DNA of 11,027 nt from Geosiphon pyriformis (GCA_016748015.1 JAAOMT010000495.1:64001-75027), one strand, 5' to 3'; counted from the first letter of the stretch, positions 1-9,203 are shown. The notes: generated by a model from the sequence alone, not told the origin. Program-made: numbers and translations.

Positions 1-472
1 ATCTCCCAAAAGATTTTCAGCAGATTTATTTTAATAAAAATGTGAACTATGAAAATTCGGATGGTAAGATATCTACGCCAAAGAATTAAAATTAAGAAAT
101 TCTAGATTAACTAAAATTATTGATTTTTTGTAATGATTTATTTAATATAAAAAATTTAATAATCGCAAAATGGATAGTCAAAATTTTTATACTATTAAGA
201 AAAATTTATTAAATAAAGGAATTTAATTCATATTTTAACAGCAGTCCATTTTAATTTTATGAAGATCAATGAGATTCAAAATAGATTTAAAAAGTGGTAT
301 TGGAAATTTCTTAAAATGATTTTCTAATTATTTTTGAAAAATGAACATTATTTGAACATTATTTTTATAAAATTATTATAATTTAACATGATCAATGTAA
401 TACCAAATTGAGGATTTGTAGTGTTAACAATGGCAAAAATATAAAGTATTGGTGTAATAGATTATAATATGT

Positions 473-543
473 TTTACCAATCAATAAAAAATTATTTTTT
501 TAAAATAAAAATTATTTCAAAATTTAAAATGATGATTGGTAAA
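473..543. repeat. 11-bp inverted repeat with 49-nt AT-rich spacer
   Basis: TTTACCAATCA at 473-483 is the exact reverse complement of TGATTGGTAAA at 533-543. The spacer is almost pure A/T and contains further partly self-complementary A/T runs. The arms could form a hairpin or be the ends of a very small decayed inverted-repeat element. No target-site duplication was recognised, and base composition makes chance likely enough to keep confidence low. Confidence 0.35.
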
Positions 544-576
544 GTAAAAAAAGTTTACAATGTATTGTCTTCTTCT

Positions 577-588
577 GGTATATATACC
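577..588. repeat. 12-bp perfect palindrome
   Basis: GGTATATATACC is a perfect palindrome about 30 bases downstream of the inverted repeat at 473-543. It could be a dimeric factor site or a simple A/T dinucleotide run with GC caps. No gene lies close by. Confidence 0.4.
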
Positions 589-1250
589 ATAAATAATGAT
601 TTTTTAAATGCATTTTTTTGAAACCAATTACAAAGGAAAAATTTTATAAAAGGTGGTAATTTTAAAAAAAATAATAATTTACATGATTTATTTACTATTT
701 ATAGATCAATTACAATATATAACAAATCAATATTTTATAATAATTATTAATCAATCTTTATAATATTTTTTTTATAAAACTGTTATATTTGATTTAATTT
801 TTTTTCTAATTTATTCATATATAAATATTTTTGAATTAAAATTAATCTTATTTTTTTGGTTAATGAAAATAATTTTGAATTAAAAAATTATTTAGAATGC
901 CATTAAACATTTTTAATTAAAGAATATACTAGAACTTTCAAGCTTAAAGCCAAAGAATGATTAAAATTTTTATGAATTTTCGCTTAAATGGGCCATTATA
1001 GTTTGCAGAAATACATTCAGCTGACAAAGATTAACAAGAATTTAAAGTTTATAAAAGGTTTTACTTAGGTAATCAATATCTTTAGTTTGTGTAGATAAAA
1101 TGAAATTTTCAAACGTGTTAAAATCAATACTTAGTTCACTTACTCAAACTTTGAACCATATTAAGAATTTGATTAACATAAATTTGTACCATGTGAAACA
1201 ATAAATAATAGTAACCAATGATGAATCATGGGAAAACAATTCCATCATAA

Positions 1251-1275
1251 GAAAGAAAGAAAGAAAGAAAGAAAG
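1251..1275. repeat. (GAAA)6 microsatellite
   Basis: Six tandem GAAA units plus a final G. It lies in non-coding DNA about 830 bases upstream of gene A and has no evident function. Confidence 0.9.
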
Positions 1276-2059
1276 TAATCGATAAACCTTTATCGTTTCA
1301 CATTTTACCATTCAAATTTTAAACATGTATTTTAACAAACTGTTTTGGGTCCGAAAGTAGCGAGGATCCTAAAATTATTCCGCTGTGATAAATATTTATT
1401 TTATCAATTTTATCAATTTCATCCATTGAAATTGGAATCATATGGCCAAAAAAACCGTGAATTGTACCACCGATCTTTTTTTTTAAGTTACTTTAATCAA
1501 ATAAAGCAAAATCAATACTTAATAAACCCCCGAAAATTTACCTTGAATTATCTTGAATTTAGAACGACGTAATTTGTTTTTGGAGTGGGAGGGAAGGGAA
1601 AAATTTCTTGATTCGAACAAAATCTAAATAATTTCTGATTCTTTGAATCGAAAGGTCCAAATATATATCTGTCATCATTATAAAAATTTAGTCTTAATTT
1701 GAAGAATGATTGTATGGTCAGTAAAAATTGCGAAATTCTAATAGGAAAAATTTCCCATAAATACAATATTCCCGAGCTTGAAAACGATTTAAAATATCGT
1801 CTCCTATCTGTTGGGATATAAATTTTTTGTAAACAAACAATTTTCCTATACCATTATCACAGGAAATTAAAAAAGCAAAATTCTTTTCTTGATAAAAGTT
1901 TTTGTTTGTAATTCCTTAATAAACGGGGTGAATCTGTATACATAAATAGATATCAAAGGATCGATCAAAATAGTTTCTAGGTGTTTCTAAACTTTTCTTC
2001 ATAAAAACAAACTTAAAGAGATTATAACATTTTAAAAAGAATTAGAAAATTTCGAGGAG

Positions 2060-2090
2060 TTTTTTTTTTTTTTTTTTTTTTTTCACACAG
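2060..2090 (+). promoter_or_regulatory. Poly-T tract ending in CACACAG before gene A (possible leader-intron acceptor)
   Basis: A run of 24 T residues (2060-2083) is followed by CACACAG, ending 16 bases before the gene A start codon. A long pyrimidine tract followed by CAG is what a 3' splice acceptor looks like, so the 5' leader may contain an intron ending at 2090. A poly(dT) promoter element that excludes nucleosomes is an equally good reading. No donor was assigned. Confidence 0.35.
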
Positions 2091-2106
2091 CAATAACACA
2101 TTGATC

Positions 2107-3782
2107 ATGAAATATTTTTTGATTGACTCTTTATCTTTTCTTAAAAATCTTGCTGATTCTTTACTATTGAATTCAAATTTAATTGTTGAAAAGGGTCAAA
2201 ATTTTAATCGATATAATTATTTTAAAAAAATTATTTTGATTCTCATAATAGGTATAATATGGTTAAATCTAATAATAAAACTTCAAAAGAATACAACCAC
2301 CGAGACGACACCTTTTAACGAATATCTTTCACGAACGAAAACCCGAATACAAGGCATTAATCCCCAGAACTCGTTAATAAATAATCAAATTGAGCATTTC
2401 CTAAAAAATCGAACATTGAAAAATGGAGAGAGAGCAAATCTAAAAATCGTTACAAAACCTTCTTACAGAAAAATTAAACGTTCTTTAAAAATATTGCCGA
2501 TTAGTAATACTGAAACTTTAAGATTTTTAAGGAAATACGCTCAATTCGCTAATCTTCCATATTGTCGTGAAAATAATCAAGTCGGTATTCATGCTCAAAG
2601 ACGAGATGTAATAGGTAAAAAGATCAATCCATCCATCAATCAATCAATCAATCAATCAATTAAATGACTGCAATGAGTTATTTAATCATTTCGATTACTG
2701 ATTTCATTGATGAATAAATATTTTTTTTTAGCTGATGTTTTTATGAATGAGCAGACGTATGAGATTGTGGCGTACTTTAGAGGTTATTATTTTTAATAGG
2801 CTCAAAAAAGTTGAATTTTTGAGGGTTTGATTTGGAAATAAAATTTTTGAAAAAATTTAGGTGAATTCTTGACTGAAGCTCAATGGCAAGCAAGAATCAG
2901 TCGTGTCACAACCTTGGTCTCAACTTATCCAGAAGATATGGTCACCTTAGTTGATAAATATTGGATCGAACATGTTAATGCAATGACACCATCTTTATTA
3001 GAAAGAATTCGAGAACTTTTAAAGCTTGTCAAAGAAAAGCATGGTGGTTTTGACAAGAGAATACCCATCAGTTTTACTGGGCATGGAATTGGTGGTGGTA
3101 AGCAGTTTAATGATTTCTTATCAAACTTTAAAAGATTTAAATAAATAAATGTAATATTTAAAAATGTTTTTTTTTTATGTTTTCAGCCTATGCAGTATTA
3201 TCAGCATTAAGGTTTAACCAAGCAATACATACAACAAATGGTTGGCCTGTAAATTTAATTAGCATTAACACAGTCACTTTTGGTGAACCACGTATTGGAG
3301 ATGAGTCATTTGCAAAACGCGTAAATAGAGAATTAAATGTTTTTCGCGTAACTCACACAAATGACTACTTTCCACACTATCCAAAGGGAGGATTTCGTCA
3401 TCACGACATCGAATATTGGTTCTCTGACCAAGATTGCAATTGCTCTCATGCTGAAGATTCTCAGATTAAGGTGTTAAAATGTACTGGCGATGGTGGACCA
3501 AATGGTGAAAGCGGTGAAAATCCGGTAATTATTCCCAAAAGCTCTTTTGATTTTCTTTTTCAAGTTTTCGAACGCTTCTTTTAAGAGTGATATATATATA
3601 TATGTTTTTTCTTTCTTGATTATTAGAATTGTAATTTAGGACAAGAAAGTACGAAAGAAAATGCTAGAGCACATATTGGACCTTATTTTGATATTGTTAT
3701 AGGGAGCTGCGAAATAACAAATAATTTACCATTCAGTTTATACTTTTTAGAAGATAAAATGATACCTCTTCATGTTAATTAA
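2107..3782 (+). CDS. Gene A: class-3 lipase-like protein with Ser-to-Gly nucleophile, 5 exons, 429 aa
   Basis: Proposed exons are 2107-2614, 2732-2782, 2861-3097, 3187-3524 and 3627-3782 (intron phases 1, 1, 1, 0). Every junction is GT-AG and the joined frame is open for 429 codons before TAA at 3780. The start is the first ATG of the frame. Residues 42-59 form one hydrophobic segment (signal anchor or uncleaved signal), so the product is probably membrane-anchored or secreted. A dibasic KR (124-125) precedes the alpha/beta-hydrolase domain, which opens near YAQFANLPYC (144-153). The domain continues through EIVAYFRG, the elbow TGHGIGGAYAV (G262 where the Ser should be), TFGEPRIGD, THTNDYF (D325, expected catalytic Asp) and RHHDIEYW (H337/H338, expected catalytic His). 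A CNC motif and a C-terminal GPYF...C module follow. The fold is known to host triacylglycerol lipases and feruloyl esterases, but without the Ser normal hydrolysis is not expected. Unlike B and C, the middle block is split by an extra intron (2783-2860). Family assignment is strong; exact splice sites are good but inferred. Confidence 0.82.
2622..2660. repeat. (ATCA)n/(ATCC) microsatellite inside intron 1 of gene A
   Basis: Tandem ATCA units with two ATCC variants begin eight bases after the intron 1 donor (GTAAAA at 2615). The stretch is readable in frame as repeated S-I-N-Q, so a gene finder that misses the donor would append a false repeat tail. The homologous position in gene B is also an intron, which supports the intronic reading. 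Confidence 0.85.
3591..3603. repeat. (TA)n run in intron 4 of gene A
   Basis: About six and a half TA units lie within the proposed 102-bp intron 3525-3626, between the donor GTAATT and the acceptor TTATTAG. Confidence 0.8.
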
Positions 3783-3787
3783 AGTAG

Positions 3788-3840
3788 AAATATAATGTTA
3801 ATGGAATAAATATAATGTTAAAACAAAAAATATAATGGGA
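3788..3840 (+). repeat. Three direct repeats with 20-nt period just after gene A
   Basis: AAATATAATGTTA occurs at 3788 and 3808, and the variant AAATATAATGGGA at 3828. The spacing is exactly 20 bases each time, starting 6 bases after the gene A stop codon. The array therefore lies in the presumed 3' untranslated region and contains the candidate poly(A) signal. It could be a small tandem duplication that has diverged, or repeated 3'-end/RNA-binding elements. Confidence 0.6.
3805..3810 (+). promoter_or_regulatory. Candidate poly(A) signal for gene A
   Basis: AATAAA lies 23 bases after the gene A stop codon. In DNA this A/T-rich the hexamer is common by chance, so position is the only support. 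Confidence 0.4.
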
Positions 3841-4363
3841 ATGCGTTGAAAGAAATTTGGCCGATTAAATCCTTATGATGATCTATACTATAAACTCAAT
3901 CAGAATTTTATTTTGAAAGAATGTAGATATTCACTTAAAATAGTTAAAATTAGTGGTTGCCCCTTTTTAAATTTTTAGTTTGTGGGTAACACTTAAAAAT
4001 ACATGTAGAACCACAATTATCTCCTTGTTTTTCTTAAATATTATTTCTTGCAGCTCTATTAAAGTAAAAGTTTTATATTAATTAATTATGATAAAATATA
4101 TATGTATACAAAGAATAAATTCGATAATTTTATAATTAATCTTTAACATTTAAATTGTCGCTAGATAAAAGTAAATAATCCCAATAATTTAAATACATGA
4201 GGTATAAATTAACCTTATTAAAGTATTCACAACTCTCACTGCAAGATGATAATGAAATTTATTTATATGAAAAAAGGGTTTTTTACTATATTAATAGAAT
4301 TTTTTCGCTATAAATAGATAAAAATTTAAAAGAAAATCTAAATCGCGAAATAAAAAAGTATCA
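3841..4363. other. Spacer between gene A and the GDSL relic
   Basis: This stretch has no open frame with a recognisable domain. It is A/T-rich and should contain whatever remains of the GDSL gene promoter. I found no identifiable fragment of the GDSL signal peptide or other conserved blocks here. Confidence 0.5.
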
Positions 4364-4537
4364 ATGATGAATTCTAATTTTTCTTCTTTTACAACTAATA
4401 ATAACTCCCAAATTTTCCGAAATTTGATAAAATTGTTGTTTTTGGTGATTCAAATTCAAGTAAGGAATGAACATCAAAAAATACATTAGTAGTGGTAAGA
4501 AATGATTTTTCAAAAAAATTTGATTTATTATTCAAAA

Positions 4538-4578
<41 letters not shown>

Positions 4579-5096
4579 ATAAATAATTTTTCCCTTTTTT
4601 TTTTCAGCCATGGTTAACAATTAATGATTACTACTTTACTGACTTTAAAGTGGAACCATATGATGTTGTAATGCATATGGTTTTATCCTGGGAAAAACTC
4701 TATGAAGCTGGTATCCGAAACTTTTTACTTCCAACTAATTTCGATTTAGTCTCTCAACCGGCATACAAAGCTTCTTCACAATCTTTTATCAAAAACCTTG
4801 ATGAAATTACGAGAAAAGATATTTCTATTTTCAAAATTGAAGCTCAAAAATTTAAGGATAATCATAAGGATACCAAAATTTATATATTTGAGACGGCGGA
4901 ATTTTTTAATCGATTAATGTCTACCCTAGTATCCCTTGATTCAGAATATAATATTAGAGACGAATGTGTTATTTCTGACGATAATACTCTACACGTTAAC
5001 CCAAATACTAAAAAACATTTTTTCTTTGACGCTTATCATCCTGAAACTAGAATTCATGCTGCCCTTGCCCTTGGCTTCGCATTTGCTCTTTGTTAA
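4364..5096 (+). pseudogene. Broken GDSL/SGNH hydrolase (carbohydrate-esterase-16-like)
   Basis: Two parts of one SGNH-family gene are visible. The 5' part encodes FDKIVVFGDSNS (4426-4458), the block I GDS motif with the usual nucleophile Ser. The 3' exon (4608-5093, stop 5094-5096) encodes TINDYYF (block III Asn; the usual preceding Gly is Thr), then a helical region, and ends with FFDAYHPETRIHAALA, the block V Asp (codon 5028) and His (codon 5037). It is judged broken for four reasons. The nearest upstream ATGs (4364, 4367) are out of frame with the GDS block. Reading from GDS hits TGA within a few codons. The obvious donor GTAAGG after 4459 is phase 1 whereas the acceptor CAG at 4607 needs phase 0. 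The stretch between blocks I and III, including block II, is absent, since only about 150 bases separate them. No signal peptide is seen. Living relatives are secreted acetyl/carbohydrate esterases. An unrecognised exon structure is possible but cannot easily supply the missing block. Confidence 0.72.
4538..4576. repeat. (ATT)13 microsatellite
   Basis: Thirteen uninterrupted ATT units sit in the gap between GDSL block I and block III, about 30 bases before the acceptor of the 3' exon. This is exactly where coding sequence for block II is missing, so the repeat marks, and may have contributed to, the rearrangement that damaged the gene. Confidence 0.92.
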
Positions 5097-5119
5097 TTGT
5101 AACAAAAATAATAATTATG

Positions 5120-5125
5120 AATAAA
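5120..5125 (+). promoter_or_regulatory. Candidate poly(A) signal after the GDSL relic
   Basis: AATAAA lies 23 bases after the TAA of the GDSL 3' exon, nearly the same distance as at gene A. This is consistent with a formerly normal 3' end. Chance occurrence is likely in this composition. Confidence 0.35.
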
Positions 5126-5620
5126 TTTAGGAAAATATTTTCAGAATGATTTAAATTTTTAAATATATTTTCGTATACAATTGAACCAGGGAATCTTTAA
5201 ACTTGTAAATGTTCATTTTTTGATTTATAACATATCATGTCTATCCTAAAATTTGTGTGTACTCGACTAGGAGAAAGTATCAGCAGTTTCAAGAAACATA
5301 ATCCAATTAAAGACATTATTCCTCGATATGCAATTTACATTTGATTCGCGTCTAAAATTACCATATTTATTTTTAAGGTTTGATTCTTGAGGAAAAAAGT
5401 AAATGGGAGTCGATAATCGTTATCTTAATCTATATCTCATCAAATGAAATGAATCTAATCGATTAACAAGAAATACATGTCCATTTTTTATATAGATCTT
5501 TTTAGATAATCTTCCCAAAGATAATGTAATTTAATAATCTCAAAAATCATTAAATTCTTTACAAAGTTATTAATTTTTAAGCACAACACACAAATTTTGA
5601 AGAATCAAATTAATTCTAAT
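5126..5620. other. Spacer carrying the presumed promoter of gene B
   Basis: No gene is supported here. The stretch is A/T-rich with short stops in every frame. TTATATAG at 5489-5496, about 130 bases before the gene B ATG, could act as a TATA-like element, and CACAACACAC at 5582-5591 precedes the start in a way loosely similar to the CACACAG...ACACA leader of gene A. Both are weak signals. Confidence 0.4.
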
Positions 5621-7066
5621 ATGGTTTATTGTTCATCAAAAAGAAAATTAGCTACCCAAATTTTAACAAAGATATATAAAAAAAGATATAGACAAAAACA
5701 TTTTCTATTGATATTTTTTTTATTTTTTACCATCATAAAATCAGCTCATGAAGAAGATAAAAGAAAAGAAAAAAATTGGCTGGTCAAACCATATTTTTTA
5801 ATATCTAGAGGAAAAGCGAAATTTCAATCAAACTCATTCAAAAACATTCTTGATAGAGAAAATTCTTATTCATCTCCTTTTCACCATAAAATTTCTGAAA
5901 GATTTAAAAGAAATCTTCCAAGCTATGTGACAAACATACCCATGCCTAAATCACTAGTGACAGATCCATTGCTATTAAAATTTTTTAAAAGGACTGCAAT
6001 TTACGCAAATATACCTTATTGCAATAATGCTAATGAAATTGGTCAAGAACATGAAGACGTTATTGGTTGGTCACAAAACTATTTGATCATCATCTTTCAT
6101 ATTTTATCTTTGTTCATTCCTTAATACTAATTTCTCGTATTTTTTTCTTTTTTAGCCGATATTTTTAAAAATGAAAATACTGGAGAAATTGTGGCTTATT
6201 TCCGAGGACCACAAATAACAGTTGGAAAAAAAGTCACAAAAGCATCCAGGGTTGAACTTTTCTCCGAAACGCGCCCTATTTCTTTCAGCATTGATTCAAT
6301 ATTGACAAAGGCCCTTTCTGAAACAATAATTACGAGAATGATTGATAAAATTTCTCTTTTAAGTAAAAATCAAACAAAAATAACAACAGGAACAGCAACC
6401 AATGAATCAATCAAAGTTTACATGACTGGTCATGGAATAGGAGGAGGTGAGAATAAATGTGATTTTTAGAAAAGTGAAATAAAACCTTTATAAAATCAAA
6501 TTAAGTTTAAAATCTAAAATTTTAAGGTTATGCAGCGTTATTGGGAATTATAATGGGCGCAAATATAAACGTCGACAAATATGCTAAAATGAAATTCGAT
6601 TTCCGTCCACTTTATATCTATATTGTAACTTTTGGTCAATCGCGTATTGGTGATAAGCAATTAGCAAGCTTAGCGAATCGGATGGGTCATTGGAATCCTT
6701 TTTTTAAAATCTATCGTGTGACTAATTCCAATGATTTTGCTCCACACCAGCCAAGTTTCACAGAGGAAGGTGCCAAATTAATACATTTTGGAAAAGAATA
6801 TTGGATCTCGGATTCTTGTAATTGTACAAATTTTTACGTTTGCCCTGGTGATTATTTACTTGGTGAAGTTCCCTATGGGGAGAGTGAGGTGAAATCAAAA
6901 GTAAAAATTTTCAGTCTCATTTTTATTTTCTTTTTACAAAATTTTTTTATATTTTTATATTTTTTGACAGGAATGCAATTTAAGCACCGATGGTTTAGGC
7001 TTTAATGAACATTTCGGTCCCTACTTTGGTACAACATTTGGAGATTGTTCTAATTTTTCCTTATAA
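5621..7066 (+). CDS. Gene B: class-3 lipase-like protein with Ser-to-Gly nucleophile, 4 exons, about 397 aa
   Basis: Proposed exons are 5621-6065, 6156-6446, 6527-6888 and 6971-7066 (phases 1, 1, 0), open to TAA at 7064. The start is the first ATG in frame. A TACTAAT branch-point-like sequence (6125-6131) sits in intron 1. Residues 28-39 are strongly hydrophobic and followed by KSAH, so a signal peptide or signal anchor is likely; KR at 96-97 may be a processing site ahead of the hydrolase domain. The domain shows YANIPYC (128-134), EIVAYFRGP, the elbow TGHGIGG (G242 in the nucleophile position), TFGQSRIGD (usual Pro replaced by Ser), SNDFAPHQP (D315, expected Asp), LIHFGKEYW (H332, expected His), CNC, and a last exon with ECNLS...HFGPYFG...GDC. 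Asp and His are kept but the Ser is lost, so catalysis by the usual triad is not expected. Compared with gene A it lacks the intron after FRG. An alternative donor GTAAAA at 6901 is in the same phase and would add four residues before ECN. Confidence 0.82.
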
Positions 7067-7661
7067 AAATAGTAATCTTCTTATTGGAGATATCTTAATC
7101 CCAATGCATTAATATATAATATTAGGAAGCATTACCTTCTCTGGAAGTTTTTACCAACCCATTAAAATACCCAGAAACACAGTTTTTCTTTTCCCATACT
7201 TCCTTTTCAAAATTATAGTTTGGCAATTTCAGTTTGTATTGCGGTGATTATTTACAGGGTTAAGGTGCATTAAGTAAGAGAATTAATAGATGAAAAGATA
7301 AAATGCGTGACAAAAGGAATAAATGAGAGTTGTGGGATACCAAAAAAAAACATTTATGCATCGATCTTTTCTGCAAGGGGGTTGGTAACGCAACAAAATT
7401 TTGCTGATAGTGTTACTACCATTACTTTTGAAAAGACTGCACGATTCACAAAAATTTTATTATACTTGAAAATTCGGAAAATGAGATTATAATTTAAATG
7501 TAAAGTTTATGTTTTATATTAGAATTAATGAATCATGAATTTTATCATTCTTGTATATCATTTAAATTTAATTAAAAGGTATTATGCATTATTATTTATT
7601 TTTTAAGTAAGTAATCTCATAATTTAATTTGAGATTAAATTAATAATAATAATAATAATAA
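7067..7661. other. Gap after gene B
   Basis: No gene is supported. A 61-codon open frame at 7307-7492 has a somewhat protein-like composition but no recognisable motif and no partner exon, so it is not annotated. The gap ends in a (TAA)7 microsatellite. No clear AATAAA follows the gene B stop; AATATA-type variants occur near 7110. Confidence 0.45.
7641..7661. repeat. (TAA)7 microsatellite
   Basis: Seven uninterrupted TAA units lie directly before the decayed coding stretch that starts near 7662. Confidence 0.9.
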
Positions 7662-8179
7662 ATTATTCATAACAAAATTAAAAAAATTCTTTTAAATACG
7701 CTACAAGTTATCAATAGTGAAAACCACTCTTTGAAAATTTTAAATGAATTGAATATTAAACAAAATGAGCTCATGAGGTCTTTGTTTTTTTATCTATTAG
7801 GATTAAAAAAAATTATTGATCTTTGAATGAGTATAAAAAGGAATTAAAACTTATGATAAAATATTCACATATCAAAAATTTTAAAAAAAGCAGAATTGAA
7901 TGCCAAAAAACTTATGACTGGTTTCATAAAAAAATTATAAAAATTATAAAAGATGGCTCTCTCTTACCTAGATTAATTAACATTGACGTACTTTATACAA
8001 ATTTTTTATCACTAGAAAATATTAAAACCAGCTCATAAGCTCATTTACAATATCACTTTTTTATTGATTTTAACAAAGAAATTGGATTGGCTATCAATTG
8101 GAACCCTTTAGATATCTTCAAAAGTCGTTTTATAACCATAGCTTGTGAAGTCTCAAATAAATCCAAGTTATCTAATTAA
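7662..8179 (+). pseudogene. Unidentified decayed coding stretch
   Basis: I do not recognise the family. One frame is open from 7662 to the TGA at 7824 and contains NTLQVINSENHSLKILNEL. The reading then moves to another frame, from 7823 through NEYKKELKLMIKYSHIKNF and KTYDWFHKKIIKIIKDGS, reaching a TAA at 8036. It continues in that same frame to TAA at 8177 with INWNPLDIFKSRFITIACE. The pieces have protein-like composition (mixed polar and hydrophobic residues, Trp, Cys, amphipathic Leu/Ile/Lys helices), unlike the surrounding A/T sequence. One frameshift near 7820 plus one in-frame stop would explain the breaks, so it is probably the relic of a gene of at least 170 codons. Alternatives are an intron-containing gene whose splice sites I failed to place, or chance open frames in A/T-rich DNA. 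Confidence 0.4.
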
Positions 8180-8311
8180 AATACAACGATGTACACAATG
8201 GAATCGTGCTTATTAATATTTGCAACTTTTAAGATTATAAAATAACTTTAAAAAAGAAATGTCCTTGACCATTTTGGATCAAACCATTAGTTTTAAGCAA
8301 TTTAAAAGATA

Positions 8312-8343
8312 TTTTCTATTTCTCTTTCTCTTTCTATTTCTTT
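8312..8343. repeat. Pyrimidine tract, imperfect (TTTCTC) repeat
   Basis: Thirty-two bases are almost entirely T and C (one A at each of two TCTATT interruptions). It is a simple repeat in non-coding DNA with no assigned role. Confidence 0.7.
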
Positions 8344-9191
8344 GGCAAGATTTAAATTAAGCAACCTTTTTGATTCTGAAAATATATTGATAATTTTTAT
8401 TTGTCCTTTTGCCTTTTTAGACTTACTGTTTTCTTATGATCGAGAACTCTTAAAAACATTAAAAGACGTAATATGATGTTAATTCCTATCACCTCTTGCT
8501 TTGTGAGATCTTTTTTCAATATGTTAAGACGGACCATTTGTTGTCAAATAGCATATTAAAACAAATTAGTTAAATTTGTCCAACTAAGAGAAGTTGAATT
8601 TAGATATATTGAAAATATTTTAAAAACTTCAAACTTAGTGGAAGATGACAAAATTGAAGATCTTAAGTGAAATAAATTGTAAATTGTAAATGACAAAAAA
8701 TTTAGGATTACATTATAATATTTCCAATGAACAAAAAAAAGAGAAAATTGTTTAATATCCTAAAGAAAATTTGATCTTGATAATAAATAAAAACTTATGA
8801 TCAATTTCAATGTTAAAATTATAACATTTAAAAATATGAAACATTCAATTTACAAGTAAATAAAAAATAACAAGGTGTTGTTATCTAGCAAAACAAAAAA
8901 CATTTAATTAAGACTTTAGTTGTTAAATTTATTCATGTAATTAATTATTAGAAATTCTATAAATTTTACATTAACTGCTAGTATAACTCAAAGTCAAAAA
9001 AAAAGTTCTTATTACGTGTACATCCCACAAGAATTTTCGGAATAAATAAAATCTTTGTTTTGACTTTCTAACTTCAATATGATTTAATATAATAAAGTTT
9101 TACCAATCTATGCTCTAGTGAGATAATATCAATAATTTCTGATTAAATTCAATAATCAGATCATCAAAATTACTATTTGTATATATTTGTT

Positions 9192-9203
9192 CCCCCTCCC
9201 CCC
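9192..9203 (+). promoter_or_regulatory. C-rich block in gene C promoter (STRE-like CCCCT)
   Basis: CCCCCTCCCCCC stands out sharply from the A/T-rich surroundings, about 190 bases before the gene C ATG, and is followed at once by the GC-rich AATGCGCAGC. It contains CCCCT, the core of the fungal stress-response element bound by Msn2/4-type zinc-finger factors in yeast. Whether the host uses this element is unknown, so the regulatory reading is inference from position and composition. Confidence 0.35.

Larger units (their letters stand above)
1..2059. other. AT-rich non-coding region upstream of gene A
   Basis: I see no convincing gene in this stretch. It is dominated by A/T runs with frequent stops in all frames, and the short open frames (for example 1345-1572 on + and 1548-1766 on -) lack recognisable domains. 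Landmarks are an inverted repeat at 473-543, a 12-bp palindrome GGTATATATACC at 577-588, a (GAAA)6 microsatellite at 1251-1275, and a G-rich purine stretch at 1582-1598 about 510 bases upstream of gene A. Promoter elements for gene A may lie in the last few hundred bases, but none can be named with confidence. Confidence 0.6.

Noticed and set aside
1345-1572. Open frame of 75 codons on the + strand in the upstream gap
   Set aside because: It has no ATG at its start, a composition expected from A/T-rich DNA (Phe/Tyr/Leu/Asn/Lys), no recognisable motif and no partner exon.
1548-1766. Open frame of 72 codons on the - strand
   Set aside because: No domain, no homologous pattern and no support from splice signals; probably a chance frame across the purine-rich stretch at 1582-1598.
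2613-2667. Repeated S-I-N-Q peptide tail as the real C-terminus of a short gene A protein
   Set aside because: A GTAAAA donor precedes the repeat, an acceptor at 2731 restores the lipase frame in phase, and gene B has an intron at the same position.
4936-5124. Overlapping + strand frame inside the GDSL 3' exon
   Set aside because: It is the alternative frame of an exon whose other frame encodes the recognisable DAYHP block V motif.
7307-7492. 61-codon + strand frame after gene B
   Set aside because: Some protein-like character, but it has no start codon in good context, no motif and no continuation; kept only as a remark in the gap description.
471-9108. Shared 12-mer GTTTTACCAATC at 471-482 and 9097-9108, considered as long terminal or flanking direct repeats of the whole locus
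   Set aside because: The match does not extend beyond 12 bases, and matches of this length are not surprising in 11 kb of strongly A/T-biased DNA.
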